A stretch of 41,985 bases of DNA, taken from positions 1-41,985 of the IMG/VR virus record IMGVR_UViG_3300036985_003002, one strand, 5' to 3'. This stretch comes from a virus. Positions 18,306 through 24,939 of this stretch are shown one piece after another. Made by a program: the position numbers and the translations under genes. A model generated the notes under the pieces. The model was not told the origin of the DNA. It saw nothing but the letters and a program-made list of their open reading frames with translations, and did not search any database. The stretch's first letter is position 1, and each line of letters opens with the position of its first letter.

Positions 18306-18414
18306 CATCACCATCTACACAATGGTCGATGGACAGTGGGTTCTGTCTTCAGGCAAGGTGAGAGTCAGCGAAGGTTGGTACTTAGTAAGTCCATCGTTTG
18401 TCGAGAACCAATGA
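18172..18414 (+). CDS. Nested lipoprotein, possible o-spanin (Rz1-like)
   Basis: The 80-residue product from GTG 18172 has a lipoprotein signal: basic start (GEWRLIR), hydrophobic core (FLIPIVFTALAIA) and lipobox ASGC with Cys26. The mature part is about 55 residues. It overlaps the gene at 18105 out of frame for 134 bases, as Rz1 overlaps Rz, and would be anchored in the outer membrane of a Gram-negative host. The frame is open from TTG 18100; TTG 18187 is another possible start and no ribosome site is decisive. The mature part lacks the proline richness typical of Rz1, so a different envelope lipoprotein is possible. Confidence 0.6.
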   Translation: MGEWRLIRFLIPIVFTALAIASASGCARTVLVSEGSPIRVGPSSDITIYTMVDGQWVLSSGKVRVSEGWYLVSPSFVENQ

Positions 18415-18584
18415 TGATTCCACTTTCCGAACAGGTGTTTGTTCCGCTTCATCGCGTCGAGCGAATCTCATTCTTTGCCGACTACGCGTTGATCAAGTTC
18501 CTTGATCAGCGTGATGTCGAGCGCATCGACGGCGAAGACGCCGATCGGCTGCGCAAATGCATCAAGTTCACTTGGTCTGTCTGA
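18411..18584 (+). CDS. Small protein of unknown function
   Basis: This 57-residue cytosolic-looking protein (MMIPLSEQVFVPLHRVERISFFADYALIKFLDQ) overlaps the lipoprotein stop as ATGA at 18411-18414, so ATG 18411 is preferred over the next codon. No family is recognised. It ends the late operon: the next 500 bases have no gene, and a hairpin follows within 12 bases. Confidence 0.6.
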   Translation: MMIPLSEQVFVPLHRVERISFFADYALIKFLDQRDVERIDGEDADRLRKCIKFTWSV

Positions 18585-18586
18585 TC

Positions 18587-18622
18587 AAAAAAAAACCGAC
18601 GCAAGCGGGTGCTTTGCGTCGG
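18587..18622 (-). terminator. Leftward-facing intrinsic terminator
   Basis: CCGACGCAA (18596-18604) pairs with TTGCGTCGG (18614-18622). Nine A residues precede it at 18587-18595, so on the minus strand the hairpin is followed by nine T residues, the canonical order. On the plus strand no T-run follows. It may still slow rightward transcripts of the late operon, but its polarity points to a leftward transcript entering from 18.6-19.1 kb. Confidence 0.75.
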
Positions 18623-18628
18623 CGCTCC

Positions 18629-18657
18629 TTGAACTTTACGCATTTGCTGTGTAGAGT
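18629..18657 (+). promoter_or_regulatory. Sigma70-like promoter before gene-free structured region
   Basis: TTGAAC at 18629-18634 and TAGAGT at 18652-18657 are separated by 17 bases, the same spacing and -10 box as the early promoters. Transcription should start near 18664. The nearest gene is about 440 bases downstream, and a separate promoter (19032) serves it, so the product may be a non-coding RNA. Confidence 0.5.
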
Positions 18658-18663
18658 TCGGGT

Positions 18664-19010
18664 CGGACATCCATAAGAGCGGTCACATTCTACCGCTCGA
18701 CGACTGAAACAATCGCGGCGCGCCGCATGAATGTAGGATTTTCCCTCGCCTTTGTAGAGTGGAAGTGGTTCAGTCGTGCGTCTTGACCCTAGCGCACGCC
18801 GCGGATTTCCGCGCGCTCGCTCGATGCACGAGGCGGTTGGCACCACCCAACGAAATGGTGAAAGCATCGGCAGGGAAACCTCGTGCGGCTCCGTATGGGC
18901 TGACTTTCCCGTGACCTCGTTCGCACGGGGTCATGGTGTTCCTGCTGCCCACCGATGAACTGATGCGACGTCTTGCGTGGCGATGCGCATAGCGAACCCC
19001 GAAAAAAAAT
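18664..19010 (+). ncRNA. Candidate structured non-coding RNA
   Basis: About 520 bases (18585-19106) hold no credible gene. This part has many complementary arms: GAGCGGT/ACCGCTC (18677-18683/18692-18698); ACGACTGAA/TTCAGTCGT (18700-18708/18769-18777); a GCGGCGCGCCGC palindrome at 18715; AGCGC/GCGCT (18791/18813); GCACGAGG/CCTCGTGC (18826-18833/18879-18886) enclosing GTTGG/CCAAC; CATCGGCAGG pairing with CCTG and CCGATG at 18941-18957; and a continuous 12-bp stem with loop TCGC at 18909-18936 (two G-U pairs). ATGCG/CGCAT closes 18963-18990. A loop-to-flank match, ACCA/TGGT at 18842/18856, allows a pseudoknot. The extent and strand are inferred from the promoter at 18629. It could be related to large ornate phage RNAs such as GOLLD or ROOL, which I cannot test here. 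Confidence 0.45.
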
Positions 19011-19031
19011 TGCGATTGATCTTCTCTCCTC

Positions 19032-19106
19032 TTGCACTCTGCCCCCGTGTAGGGTAGACTACGTAGGTCAAGCATGCCGCTTGATCACAACTAGGAGTAG
19101 AACGTC
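19032..19106 (+). promoter_or_regulatory. Early promoter, 5' stem-loop and GGAGTAGA leader (unit 1)
   Basis: TTGCAC (19032-19037), 17 bases, TAGACT (19055-19060). The spacer carries TCTGCCC...GGGTAGA, a near-dyad. Transcription should start near 19067, and the stem TCAAGC-ATGCC-GCTTGA begins at 19068. AGGAGTAGA at 19093-19101 serves ATG 19107. Confidence 0.75.
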
Positions 19107-19502
19107 ATGGCAAAGAACAACCGCAAGATTTCTGAAATGACCTCGGACTACAACGAGGTTGCAAACCCGATGCGCGAAGTGGTGAGGGCAACGTCAAACG
19201 TTGCTCTTGCAAATCTGATGTCGCGATGCGACACACTGGCTGACACGGACGCGATGACCGCAGCCATTGAAGGCGGCGAAACGATTGATCGTCAAGCGCG
19301 CGCGCTTCGCAGTTGCACATTGTTTGCGCTTGAAATTGGCGCGATCAGCGCCGACCAGTCGCAAGTGCTGAACACCATCCGTTCATATGCGCGCGTGCGC
19401 GCGTATGCACTGATGAGCGAAATCGACAGCGCCGACATGCAGAAAGCAATTCGCAGCGGCGCGTACTCGGGATCAACTGCGCTTTCCGAACTTCTGAAGT
19501 GA
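19107..19502 (+). CDS. Early protein of unknown function
   Basis: I do not recognise this 131-residue protein. It is rich in Ala, Ser, Asp and Met, predicted helical throughout, with no membrane segment (MAKNNRKISEMTSDYNEVANP; RSYARVRAYALMSEIDSADMQ). It is the first gene of the early region and has its own promoter-leader cassette and a hairpin at its end, so it can be expressed alone and early. Start ATG 19107 has AGGAGTAGA spaced 5 bases. Confidence 0.8.
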   Translation: MAKNNRKISEMTSDYNEVANPMREVVRATSNVALANLMSRCDTLADTDAMTAAIEGGETIDRQARALRSCTLFALEIGAISADQSQVLNTIRSYARVRAYALMSEIDSADMQKAIRSGAYSGSTALSELLK

Positions 19503-19508
19503 CGGTGG

Positions 19509-19550
19509 AAAAACAGAAGCGCCGCACACGAGGCGCGGCGCTTCTGCTTT
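19509..19550 (-). terminator. 12-bp hairpin terminator, stronger T-run leftward
   Basis: CAGAAGCGCCGC (19514-19525) pairs with GCGGCGCTTCTG (19535-19546) around a 9-base loop. AAAAA precedes it (T-run for leftward transcripts) and CTTT follows, so it may act in both directions. It separates the single-gene unit 19107 from the next group. Confidence 0.65.
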
Positions 19551-19575
19551 GGGGAAAAGATACGGACACCATACC

Positions 19576-19887
19576 ATGAAACAAGACGAAACACCACACC
19601 GAACACCGATGCAAAAAACGCGTTGGTCTACGCAGGACGAAGCGTGGAAACTGATTCAGCCTGCGTTGGCAGGGATCGGGGTGCGGGTATTCCGCTCCAT
19701 TCAGGAGCGCCCGCAGACTTGCGACGAGGTCGAGATTACTCTCGGGCTCACGCATCAGACCTGTTCCGCATCGATCAACAAACTGATGCGGGACGGGGTG
19801 ATCATTTCAATTGGCAAACGGAAGACCCGATCAGGCCGAGCCGCCTGCGTCTGGTCAATCCCGTTCCCCGAAAGTCTGTTCCCATGA
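19576..19887 (+). CDS. Winged-helix DNA-binding protein
   Basis: This 103-residue protein carries a winged helix-turn-helix at about residues 33-90: VFRSIQERPQTCDEVEITLGLTHQTCSASINKLMRDGVI with a basic wing (GKRKTRSGRAACVW). Such small proteins appear in phage early regions as regulators or replication accessories. ATG 19576 is chosen; the frame is open from TTG 19549, which lies in the terminator. No strong ribosome site is visible. It is coupled to the next gene by ATGA (19884-19887). Confidence 0.72.
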   Translation: MKQDETPHRTPMQKTRWSTQDEAWKLIQPALAGIGVRVFRSIQERPQTCDEVEITLGLTHQTCSASINKLMRDGVIISIGKRKTRSGRAACVWSIPFPESLFP

Positions 19888-20129
19888 ACCCTCACATCAC
19901 AGATCTTGTGCTGCTCACGCACGCAGGCAAGCGGTTGAACCGTCGCGACCTTGCCATTCGATGGAACTGCTCGATCCGCAATGTCTCGGCAGTCATCGCC
20001 GTGGCTCGTGTCAAGTTCGGGGTAGTGCTCGAAAGCCACAAACTGACAGACGGCACGCACGCGTACGGGCTCGCCTCGTACGGCAACCTTCAACCATCAA
20101 GCATGAAGCGCGCAAGGAAAGCCCGATGA
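19884..20129 (+). CDS. Small helix-turn-helix-like protein
   Basis: This 81-residue protein has a segment RRDLAIRWNCSIRNVSAVIAVARVKFG (split here at about residues 15-40) that reads like a helix-turn-helix, and a basic tail (SSMKRARKAR). It overlaps both neighbours by ATGA, so it is made together with the winged-helix protein and the next small DNA-binding protein. Target unknown; a regulatory role is inferred. Confidence 0.6.
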   Translation: MNPHITDLVLLTHAGKRLNRRDLAIRWNCSIRNVSAVIAVARVKFGVVLESHKLTDGTHAYGLASYGNLQPSSMKRARKAR

Positions 20130-20317
20130 AGAAGAAGCCAGTTCGCGTCAACTGCGCCGTTGCAGTTGGCGCCGACATGCACAAACAGATCACTGCGCTT
20201 GCAGAGGAATACAGTAAATCAATGGGATTTCATGTGAGCCGCACAACGGTCATCCGCATGAGCCTCACCGCTTTGCTGTACTTGCGCGATCGAAAGGAAG
20301 CACGCAATGCTAAGTGA
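20126..20317 (+). CDS. Small ribbon-helix-helix-like protein
   Basis: This 63-residue protein (MKKKPVRVNCAVAVGADMH, then a helix ITALAEEYSKSMGF and VSRTTVIRMSLTALLYL) has the strand-helix-helix layout of CopG/Arc-type DNA-binding proteins, which act as dimers on palindromic operators. ATGA overlap at 20126-20129 couples it to the upstream gene. It is a candidate for the repressor that would use the dyads in the early promoters, but this is inference. Confidence 0.62.
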   Translation: MKKKPVRVNCAVAVGADMHKQITALAEEYSKSMGFHVSRTTVIRMSLTALLYLRDRKEARNAK

Positions 20318-20423
20318 TATTGTTTTCGCAATTCTTTCCCTAATCACGCTCGCATCGTGCGTGTTCGCGCTGTACAGCGCGCTCGCACCCCTCGTAAACA
20401 TGAAAGAGGACAACGATGACTGA
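20307..20423 (+). CDS. 38-residue single-span membrane peptide
   Basis: MLSDIVFAILSLITLASC begins a single hydrophobic helix (residues 4-30) followed by an acidic tail (MKEDNDD). AAGGAAG at 20293-20299 gives a good ribosome site. It overlaps the upstream stop by 11 bases and the next start by 8. Function unknown; early phage membrane peptides can alter host membrane functions. Confidence 0.6.
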   Translation: MLSDIVFAILSLITLASCVFALYSALAPLVNMKEDNDD

Positions 20424-20658
20424 GCAGGACAGCCTGTTTCCATCGGAGAAACTTTGGCGCAAAGAATGGGTTGGCATGCCCGAGTTTGAACAACCATGCA
20501 CCGAAGCAATCATGTCTGTAACTGTTCACTTTGTGTCATACGCTGACATGCATGCGTTTGCTGCGCTTGTTGGCTCGCGCATCTTGCCTACGACCAAGAG
20601 TTTGTTTTACCCGCCACCGTCAACGCCAGTGAAAATGGTGTACACGCGTGAATCCTAG
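20416..20658 (+). CDS. Small conserved phage protein next to glycosyltransferase
   Basis: The 80-residue protein starts at ATG 20416 with GAGGA upstream. Its second half (VHFVSYADMHAFAALVGSRI, TTKSLFYPP) matches a pattern I recall in small phage proteins next to DNA-modification or ParB-like genes. Biochemical function unknown. It overlaps the glycosyltransferase gene by 11 bases, so the two are probably made in fixed ratio and may act together. Confidence 0.65.
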   Translation: MTEQDSLFPSEKLWRKEWVGMPEFEQPCTEAIMSVTVHFVSYADMHAFAALVGSRILPTTKSLFYPPPSTPVKMVYTRES

Positions 20659-21520
20659 ACACCCTATCTACATTGTTAGCAAAGGTAGGTGGGAGAGCAG
20701 GCTCACCGCTCGTGCGCTAGATGAAATGGGTGTGCCGTACTACATCGTGGTTGAGCAGGCTGAGTACGACAAGTACGCTGCGGTGATTTGCAAAGATAAA
20801 ATCCTTGTGCTTGATCAGCAGTACCTTGACGACTATCAAACGCTTGACAATCTTGGGGCGACGAAGAGTAAAGGGCCTGGATCAGCAAGAAACTTCTGTT
20901 GGGATCACGCGCTTTTGCGCCACGGCGCAACATGGCACTGGGTGCTAGACGACAACATCAATGGGTTCGTTCGACTTAATCGCAACCAACGCATAAAAGT
21001 TGACAGCGGCGCAATGTTTGCAGCCGCCGAGGATTTTGTAGAGCGATACGAGAATGTTGTGCAGGCTGGGTTTGAGTATCGATTCTTTGCAGGCGGTGGT
21101 CGCCGTGAGAAAGCACCGTACAGAACAAACACGAGGGTGTACTCGTGCATCCTTATTCGCAACGACATCCCATTCAGATGGCGTGGCAGATACAACGAGG
21201 ACACCATTCTCTCGCTTGACATACTGACTAATGGTTATGCCACCATACTCTTTCAAGCATTTCTTCAGAACAAGGCTGCTACACAGACTGTCAAGGGTGG
21301 AAACAGCGCAGACTTCTATGACCACGAGGGGACACGACCCAAGTCGCAGATGCTGATTGATGTCTATCCACAATACTCACGCATGGTGACCCGCTATGGG
21401 CGATGGCACCACCATGTGGACTACTCATCATTTCAAAGAACCCAACTAATTCGCAAGAGTGGCGTTTCAATTCCCGATGGCGTGAACAACTATGGCATGG
21501 TTCTAAAGGAGACAACATGA
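20648..21520 (+). CDS. TET-associated-type glycosyltransferase
   Basis: This 290-residue protein starts at GTG 20648 (RHPIYIVSKGRWESRLTARAL), a GT-A-type beginning typical of phage TET-associated glycosyltransferases. A DxD-like LDDN lies near residue 100 (WHWVLDDNINGF), followed by a Rossmann-like acceptor half with RYNEDTILSLD. In that family the enzymes are thought to add a sugar to hydroxymethylated cytosine in DNA. No TET/JBP hydroxylase or hydroxymethylase is recognisable in this genome, so the acceptor base, if it is DNA, must be made by the host, come from an unrecognised gene, or not be hydroxymethylcytosine. The stop overlaps the next ATG as ATGA. Confidence 0.75.
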   Translation: MNPRHPIYIVSKGRWESRLTARALDEMGVPYYIVVEQAEYDKYAAVICKDKILVLDQQYLDDYQTLDNLGATKSKGPGSARNFCWDHALLRHGATWHWVLDDNINGFVRLNRNQRIKVDSGAMFAAAEDFVERYENVVQAGFEYRFFAGGGRREKAPYRTNTRVYSCILIRNDIPFRWRGRYNEDTILSLDILTNGYATILFQAFLQNKAATQTVKGGNSADFYDHEGTRPKSQMLIDVYPQYSRMVTRYGRWHHHVDYSSFQRTQLIRKSGVSIPDGVNNYGMVLKETT

Positions 21521-22068
21521 ACACCAAGCGCGAATGGATCACGCAGAAGAACCCTGATGCAATGTTGTGGGATGGTCTTGACAACGCGATCATCGGCATC
21601 GCCGAACGAAGCGGTCAGCCTCCGACTGCTGTGTACGATCGAGAGCAAGCAATCGCTATCTTGGCAAAGGAAATGACGGAAGAGGATGCCGAGGAATATT
21701 TTGATTTCAATGTGGCATGTGCCTATATCGGCGCTCTCACGCCGTTCGTGATGGACAGAATCCCAATGCATGAACTTCACACGCGTGACTACCTTGCCCG
21801 CCTGCGCGATCTGCCGCACCCGTCGCTGCTTGATGTAGACGAGGCGATCGCGCAAATCATTGCGCTGCGTGCCGAGGTCGAGCGCCTGCGCACTGCCGTC
21901 ACAGTGTGGTCAGCAGCGGACGCCGAGTGGATGACAATCGATGTCCCAACGCGCACCGCGCTGAACACCCTGCGCGATGCGGACAAGGCGCTTCGTGATG
22001 CGGTCGGCTTGCCGTCGCCGAGAACCTATGACGATCCGACCGAGTGGTTCGACGGGGTGACCGAATGA
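21517..22068 (+). CDS. Phage protein with conserved N-terminal domain and coiled coil
   Basis: This 183-residue protein starts at ATG 21517 (AAGGAG at 21506-21511), overlapping the glycosyltransferase stop. Residues 1-85 (DAMLWDGLDNAIIGIAERSG, EYFDFNVACAYIGALTPFV) look like a conserved phage protein of unknown function. The C-terminal part has a short coiled coil (IALRAEVERLRTAV) typical of Ea22-like phage proteins. It lies between the glycosyltransferase and PP-loop genes, overlapping both by 4 bases. Confidence 0.68.
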   Translation: MNTKREWITQKNPDAMLWDGLDNAIIGIAERSGQPPTAVYDREQAIAILAKEMTEEDAEEYFDFNVACAYIGALTPFVMDRIPMHELHTRDYLARLRDLPHPSLLDVDEAIAQIIALRAEVERLRTAVTVWSAADAEWMTIDVPTRTALNTLRDADKALRDAVGLPSPRTYDDPTEWFDGVTE

Positions 22069-22883
22069 GCGCGTACAAGATGGATCATCCGTTTGTAGTT
22101 TCTTTCTCGGGAGGTCGCACCAGTGGGTTTATGTTGCATCAGATCCTGCAAGCAAACGGCGGAATCCCTGATGGTTCGCATGTCTGCTTTGCAAACACTG
22201 GGAAAGAGCACGAGGCAACTCTTCAGTTTGTGCAAGAAATTGCGGACACGTGGCAAGTCAAGATTGCTTGGATTGAGCGCAGGTTTGACACTGAGCGCGG
22301 GTTTGATGTCACCAACTTTCAAACCGCTGCAAGAAACGGAGAACCGTTTGCAGGACTTATCGACAAGAAAATGTTTTTGCCGAATCCAGTTATGCGATTC
22401 TGTACTTCAGAACTAAAGGTTGTTCCGATTGCGAAGTACGTCAAAGAACAAGGAGTGACGGACGCGACAATGCTCGTAGGTCTGCGCGCTGACGAGCCGC
22501 GCCGAGTGCATCGTGTTCAGGGAGATGTTCGCCAAGGATTTGATTACGACTGCCCGATTGCCCGAGCAGGCCACACATTGACCGATGTCCGCGCATTCTG
22601 GAACGCGCAACCATTTGATCTGCGACTTCCAAACGATGACAGGGCGTTTGGCAATTGCGACCTGTGTTTCTTGAAAGGCAAAGGCGTCATTGAACGAGTG
22701 TTGCGACACGAACCCGAGCGTGCTACATGGTGGGCGGATCAAGAAGCCAAGGTTGGTGCGCGGTTTAGGAAAGATCAACCGACCTACGCAAGTATCCTTC
22801 ATCAGATCAATATTCAGCCCGAACTATTTGGAGCAACCAGTGATGAAGACAACGAGATCATCCCATGTACTTGCACCGATTGA
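22065..22883 (+). CDS. PAPS reductase-like PP-loop protein
   Basis: This 272-residue protein has the PP-loop SGGRTS at residues 15-20 (VVSFSGGRTSGF), the RFCTSELK motif, an RADEPRR segment and a C-terminal FGNCDLCFLKGKG with paired cysteines. It belongs to the phosphoadenosine phosphosulfate reductase/adenine nucleotide alpha-hydrolase superfamily. These activate substrates with ATP or reduce PAPS; phage members are linked to sulfur metabolism or DNA phosphorothioate/base modification, not settled. ATG 22065 overlaps the upstream stop. With the adjacent glycosyltransferase it may form a nucleic-acid modification set. Confidence 0.82.
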   Translation: MSAYKMDHPFVVSFSGGRTSGFMLHQILQANGGIPDGSHVCFANTGKEHEATLQFVQEIADTWQVKIAWIERRFDTERGFDVTNFQTAARNGEPFAGLIDKKMFLPNPVMRFCTSELKVVPIAKYVKEQGVTDATMLVGLRADEPRRVHRVQGDVRQGFDYDCPIARAGHTLTDVRAFWNAQPFDLRLPNDDRAFGNCDLCFLKGKGVIERVLRHEPERATWWADQEAKVGARFRKDQPTYASILHQINIQPELFGATSDEDNEIIPCTCTD

Positions 22884-22895
22884 CGTGGTGAACCA

Positions 22896-23312
22896 ATGAC
22901 CTTCACTGTCATCGGCATCCCTGCTGCTCAGGGCAGCAAGCGCATGGTGCGCGCGCGCGGAGGGCGCACACTTCTGATCGAGCAATCAACGCGGGTCAAG
23001 CCGTGGCGCGCAGCCGTAGCCGCTGCTGCCCGCGCAGCGGGCTGCATGGCTCGTGATGGTGATTGCGCCGTGACGATCAGCATCAGGCTCGCGCGACCCG
23101 TAGCGCACTACAAGGCAGACGGCACCCTGCGGACAGGGCTTCCTCGATTCCCGCGCCGCATCGACATTGACAAGGCGGCGCGCGCTGTGCTCGACGCGTT
23201 GACTGGGGTCGCGTATCTCGACGATCGTCAGGTGCAGCAACTCGACATCGACCGAGTGTGGTACGCCGAGGGCGGCGCCCTGATCTCAGTAGATTTCATC
23301 GAAGGCACTTGA
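22896..23312 (+). CDS. RusA-like Holliday junction resolvase
   Basis: This 138-residue endonuclease cuts four-way DNA junctions, clearing recombination intermediates before packaging. It has the family start (VIGIPAAQGSKRMVRARGG), and the acidic active-site set RIDIDK (D90, D92), VLDALTG (D100) and YLDDRQV (D109, D110). Length is normal for RusA. It starts 12 bases after the PP-loop gene, with only a weak ribosome site. The promoter for the RecT gene begins in its last codons. Confidence 0.88.
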   Translation: MTFTVIGIPAAQGSKRMVRARGGRTLLIEQSTRVKPWRAAVAAAARAAGCMARDGDCAVTISIRLARPVAHYKADGTLRTGLPRFPRRIDIDKAARAVLDALTGVAYLDDRQVQQLDIDRVWYAEGGALISVDFIEGT

Positions 23313-23381
23313 CACCCTACGCGATCGACAGTATGCTGTGTCTGCGCACCAATTACGGTGCGCCCTACAGGAGTAGACCCT
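23309..23381 (+). promoter_or_regulatory. Strong promoter, 5' stem-loop and GGAGTAGA leader (unit 2)
   Basis: TTGACA (23309-23314), 17 bases, TATGCT (23332-23337), close to consensus. A dyad ACAG-TATG-CTGT covers the -10. Transcription should start near 23344, where the stem GCGCACC-AATTAC-GGTGCGC begins (23344-23363). AGGAGTAGA at 23369-23377 serves ATG 23382. The -35 overlaps the end of the resolvase gene. Confidence 0.85.
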
Positions 23382-24281
23382 ATGGACATCTCTCTCGCAT
23401 CGCGTTCCGCTTCGCGGTTCTCCCCTGATCAGGTTGACCTGATCGCCCGCACCATTGCTAAGGGCTGTGGCGCCGACGAACTTTCCCTGTTCATTGCGAT
23501 CTGTGATCGTACGGGGCTCGACCCCTTTGCACGGCAGATCTACGCTATCCGCCGTTGGGACGGGCGCGAGAAGCGCGAAATCATGCAGTGCCAAATCTCG
23601 ATTGACGGCGCGCGCTTGACCGCGCAGCGCAGCAACGAGTACGCAGGGCAGGACGGCCCGTACTGGTGCGGCGCAGACGGCGCGTGGCGCGATGTTTGGT
23701 TGTCGGACGAGCCGCCGACCGCGGCGAAGGTTGGCGTCATGCGACGAGGATTCACCGCGCCTCTGTACGCGGTCGCCCTGTTCTCCGAGTACGCGCAGCG
23801 GGGAAGGGAAGGGCAGTTGACGGGGATGTGGGGGAAGATGCCAGTCGTGATGATTGCCAAGTGCGCCGAGTCCCTCGCACTGCGGAAGGCATTCCCCGCC
23901 GAGTTGAGCGGGCTGTACACGAGCGAGGAAATGTCGCAGGCTGACGCGCCTGCGCCTGCCGAGCGCGCGACCTCGACCGCTGCGCTGTTCAGCCCGACGC
24001 CTGTCACCGCTATCGCTGTTGTCGAGCCTGCGCCCGCGCCCGCGCTGCCGTGGCCTCCTTCGTGCGACGCAACCGTGACGCCGCGCAAGGTTGTGCCGCG
24101 CGGCGCCAACACTGCCGTGCTGTTCGAGGATCATCAGGGCATGAGCAACTGGGTAGCAGTTCCGAACGAGATGGCAGGCGTGATCGAGATCGGCGTACCC
24201 GTTGACCTCGCGTGGGATTTCGACAAGCAGGGCAAGTTCTTTGTTGCCCATTCCATTACCCGAATCAAGGAGACAGCATGA
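23382..24281 (+). CDS. bet: RecT/Bet-family single-strand annealing protein
   Basis: This 299-residue protein anneals complementary DNA strands in phage recombination. Its core is typical of Bet: [70 protein letters not shown] and [10 protein letters not shown] (about residues 20-185, shown in pieces). An Ala/Pro-rich linker (about 190-230) leads to a C-terminal region ending in [18 protein letters not shown]. The frame is open from 23358, but ATG 23382 follows the AGGAGTAGA leader. No partner exonuclease is visible, which is unusual. Own strong promoter; coupled by ATGA to the next gene. Confidence 0.92.
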   Translation: MDISLASRSASRFSPDQVDLIARTIAKGCGADELSLFIAICDRTGLDPFARQIYAIRRWDGREKREIMQCQISIDGARLTAQRSNEYAGQDGPYWCGADGAWRDVWLSDEPPTAAKVGVMRRGFTAPLYAVALFSEYAQRGREGQLTGMWGKMPVVMIAKCAESLALRKAFPAELSGLYTSEEMSQADAPAPAERATSTAALFSPTPVTAIAVVEPAPAPALPWPPSCDATVTPRKVVPRGANTAVLFEDHQGMSNWVAVPNEMAGVIEIGVPVDLAWDFDKQGKFFVAHSITRIKETA

Positions 24282-24790
24282 GCCTCTACGAGATTAATCA
24301 CGAACTGCTTTCGCTGCTCAATGCGCGTACCGACGCCGAGGGCAACCTCGACGAGGAAACCGAAGCCGCAATGGCGGAGCACATTGCCGCGCTCTCAATG
24401 GCGTTCGACGACAAGATTGATGCATATGCAGCACTTATTCAGACTTGCAAATCTCGTGGTGATGCGAGACTGTCGGAGTCCCGACGCATGGCGGCGCTTG
24501 CCGAGTCGGACAAAGTGCTTGTCGCGCGCCTGCAAAAAGCCGTACTTACGGCGATGACCAGTACGGGGAAACTCGCAGCCGACACCGCGCGCTTCCGCGT
24601 GCGCGTGGTGAAAAACGGAGGCGTCACGCCCGTGATCGTGCACGATGCGGACAGCCTGAGCGCCGAGTATCGGGTGCCCGTATACTCGGAGCGTGTGGAC
24701 ACCGCCGCGCTGCGCATGGCGCTAGAGCGTGGTGATGTGATCGCGGGCGCCACGCTCGGAGAGCGCGGAACCCGACTCGATATCCGATAG
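24278..24790 (+). CDS. Siphovirus Gp157-like protein
   Basis: This 170-residue protein begins [16 protein letters not shown] and has a long helical middle ([29 protein letters not shown]) followed by beta-rich [17 protein letters not shown], matching Gp157-type phage proteins. These proteins lie beside recombination genes and some have been linked to phage resistance; the molecular role is unclear. ATG 24278 has AAGGAG upstream and overlaps the RecT stop. The unit ends in a strong terminator 10 bases later. Confidence 0.82.
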   Translation: MSLYEINHELLSLLNARTDAEGNLDEETEAAMAEHIAALSMAFDDKIDAYAALIQTCKSRGDARLSESRRMAALAESDKVLVARLQKAVLTAMTSTGKLAADTARFRVRVVKNGGVTPVIVHDADSLSAEYRVPVYSERVDTAALRMALERGDVIAGATLGERGTRLDIR

Positions 24791-24800
24791 ATCTACTCCG

Positions 24801-24846
24801 CTCCCCTGCGCCGCGCAAGTGGCGCGGGGGAGTTTTTCTATTTTTG
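24801..24846 (+). terminator. Intrinsic terminator after recT-gp157 unit
   Basis: CTCCCCTGCGCC (24801-24812) pairs with GGCGCGGGGGAG (24821-24832), 12 bp with one G-U pair, loop of 8, followed by TTTTTCTATTTTT. Confidence 0.92.
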
Positions 24847-24859
24847 TTTGCCGAGCCCC

Positions 24860-24939
24860 TTGCATCCTACCGATGCACGGGGTACGGTGTGCGTGTACCG
24901 ATCGCGTGATCGGCTCGCGACATCCCCAAGGAGTAGACC
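24860..24939 (+). promoter_or_regulatory. Early promoter, 5' stem-loop and GGAGTAGA leader (unit 3)
   Basis: TTGCAT (24860-24865), 17 bases, TACGGT (24883-24888). Predicted start near 24895; the stem CCGATC-GCGT-GATCGG lies at 24898-24913. AGGAGTAGA at 24929-24937 serves ATG 24940. The sequence CCTTGCATCCTACCGAT is shared with units 4 and 7. Confidence 0.82.

Noticed and set aside
18661-18720. Possible tRNA around GAGCGGT/ACCGCTC
   Set aside because: No T-arm consensus, no acceptor pairing and no cloverleaf; no tRNA found elsewhere in the window either.
18752-18760. Second TAGAGT at 18755 as another promoter
   Set aside because: No acceptable -35 at 16-18 bases upstream.
18568-19075. Short minus-strand frames in the gene-free region (99 and 101 residues)
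   Set aside because: Arg/Ser-rich, no ribosome site, no domain, and the region is better explained by paired RNA arms; the leftward terminator alone does not make them genes.
23286-24251. 321-residue minus-strand open frame opposite the RecT gene
   Set aside because: GC-rich antisense shadow, Arg-rich, overlaps a certain gene and its promoter; no ribosome site seen.
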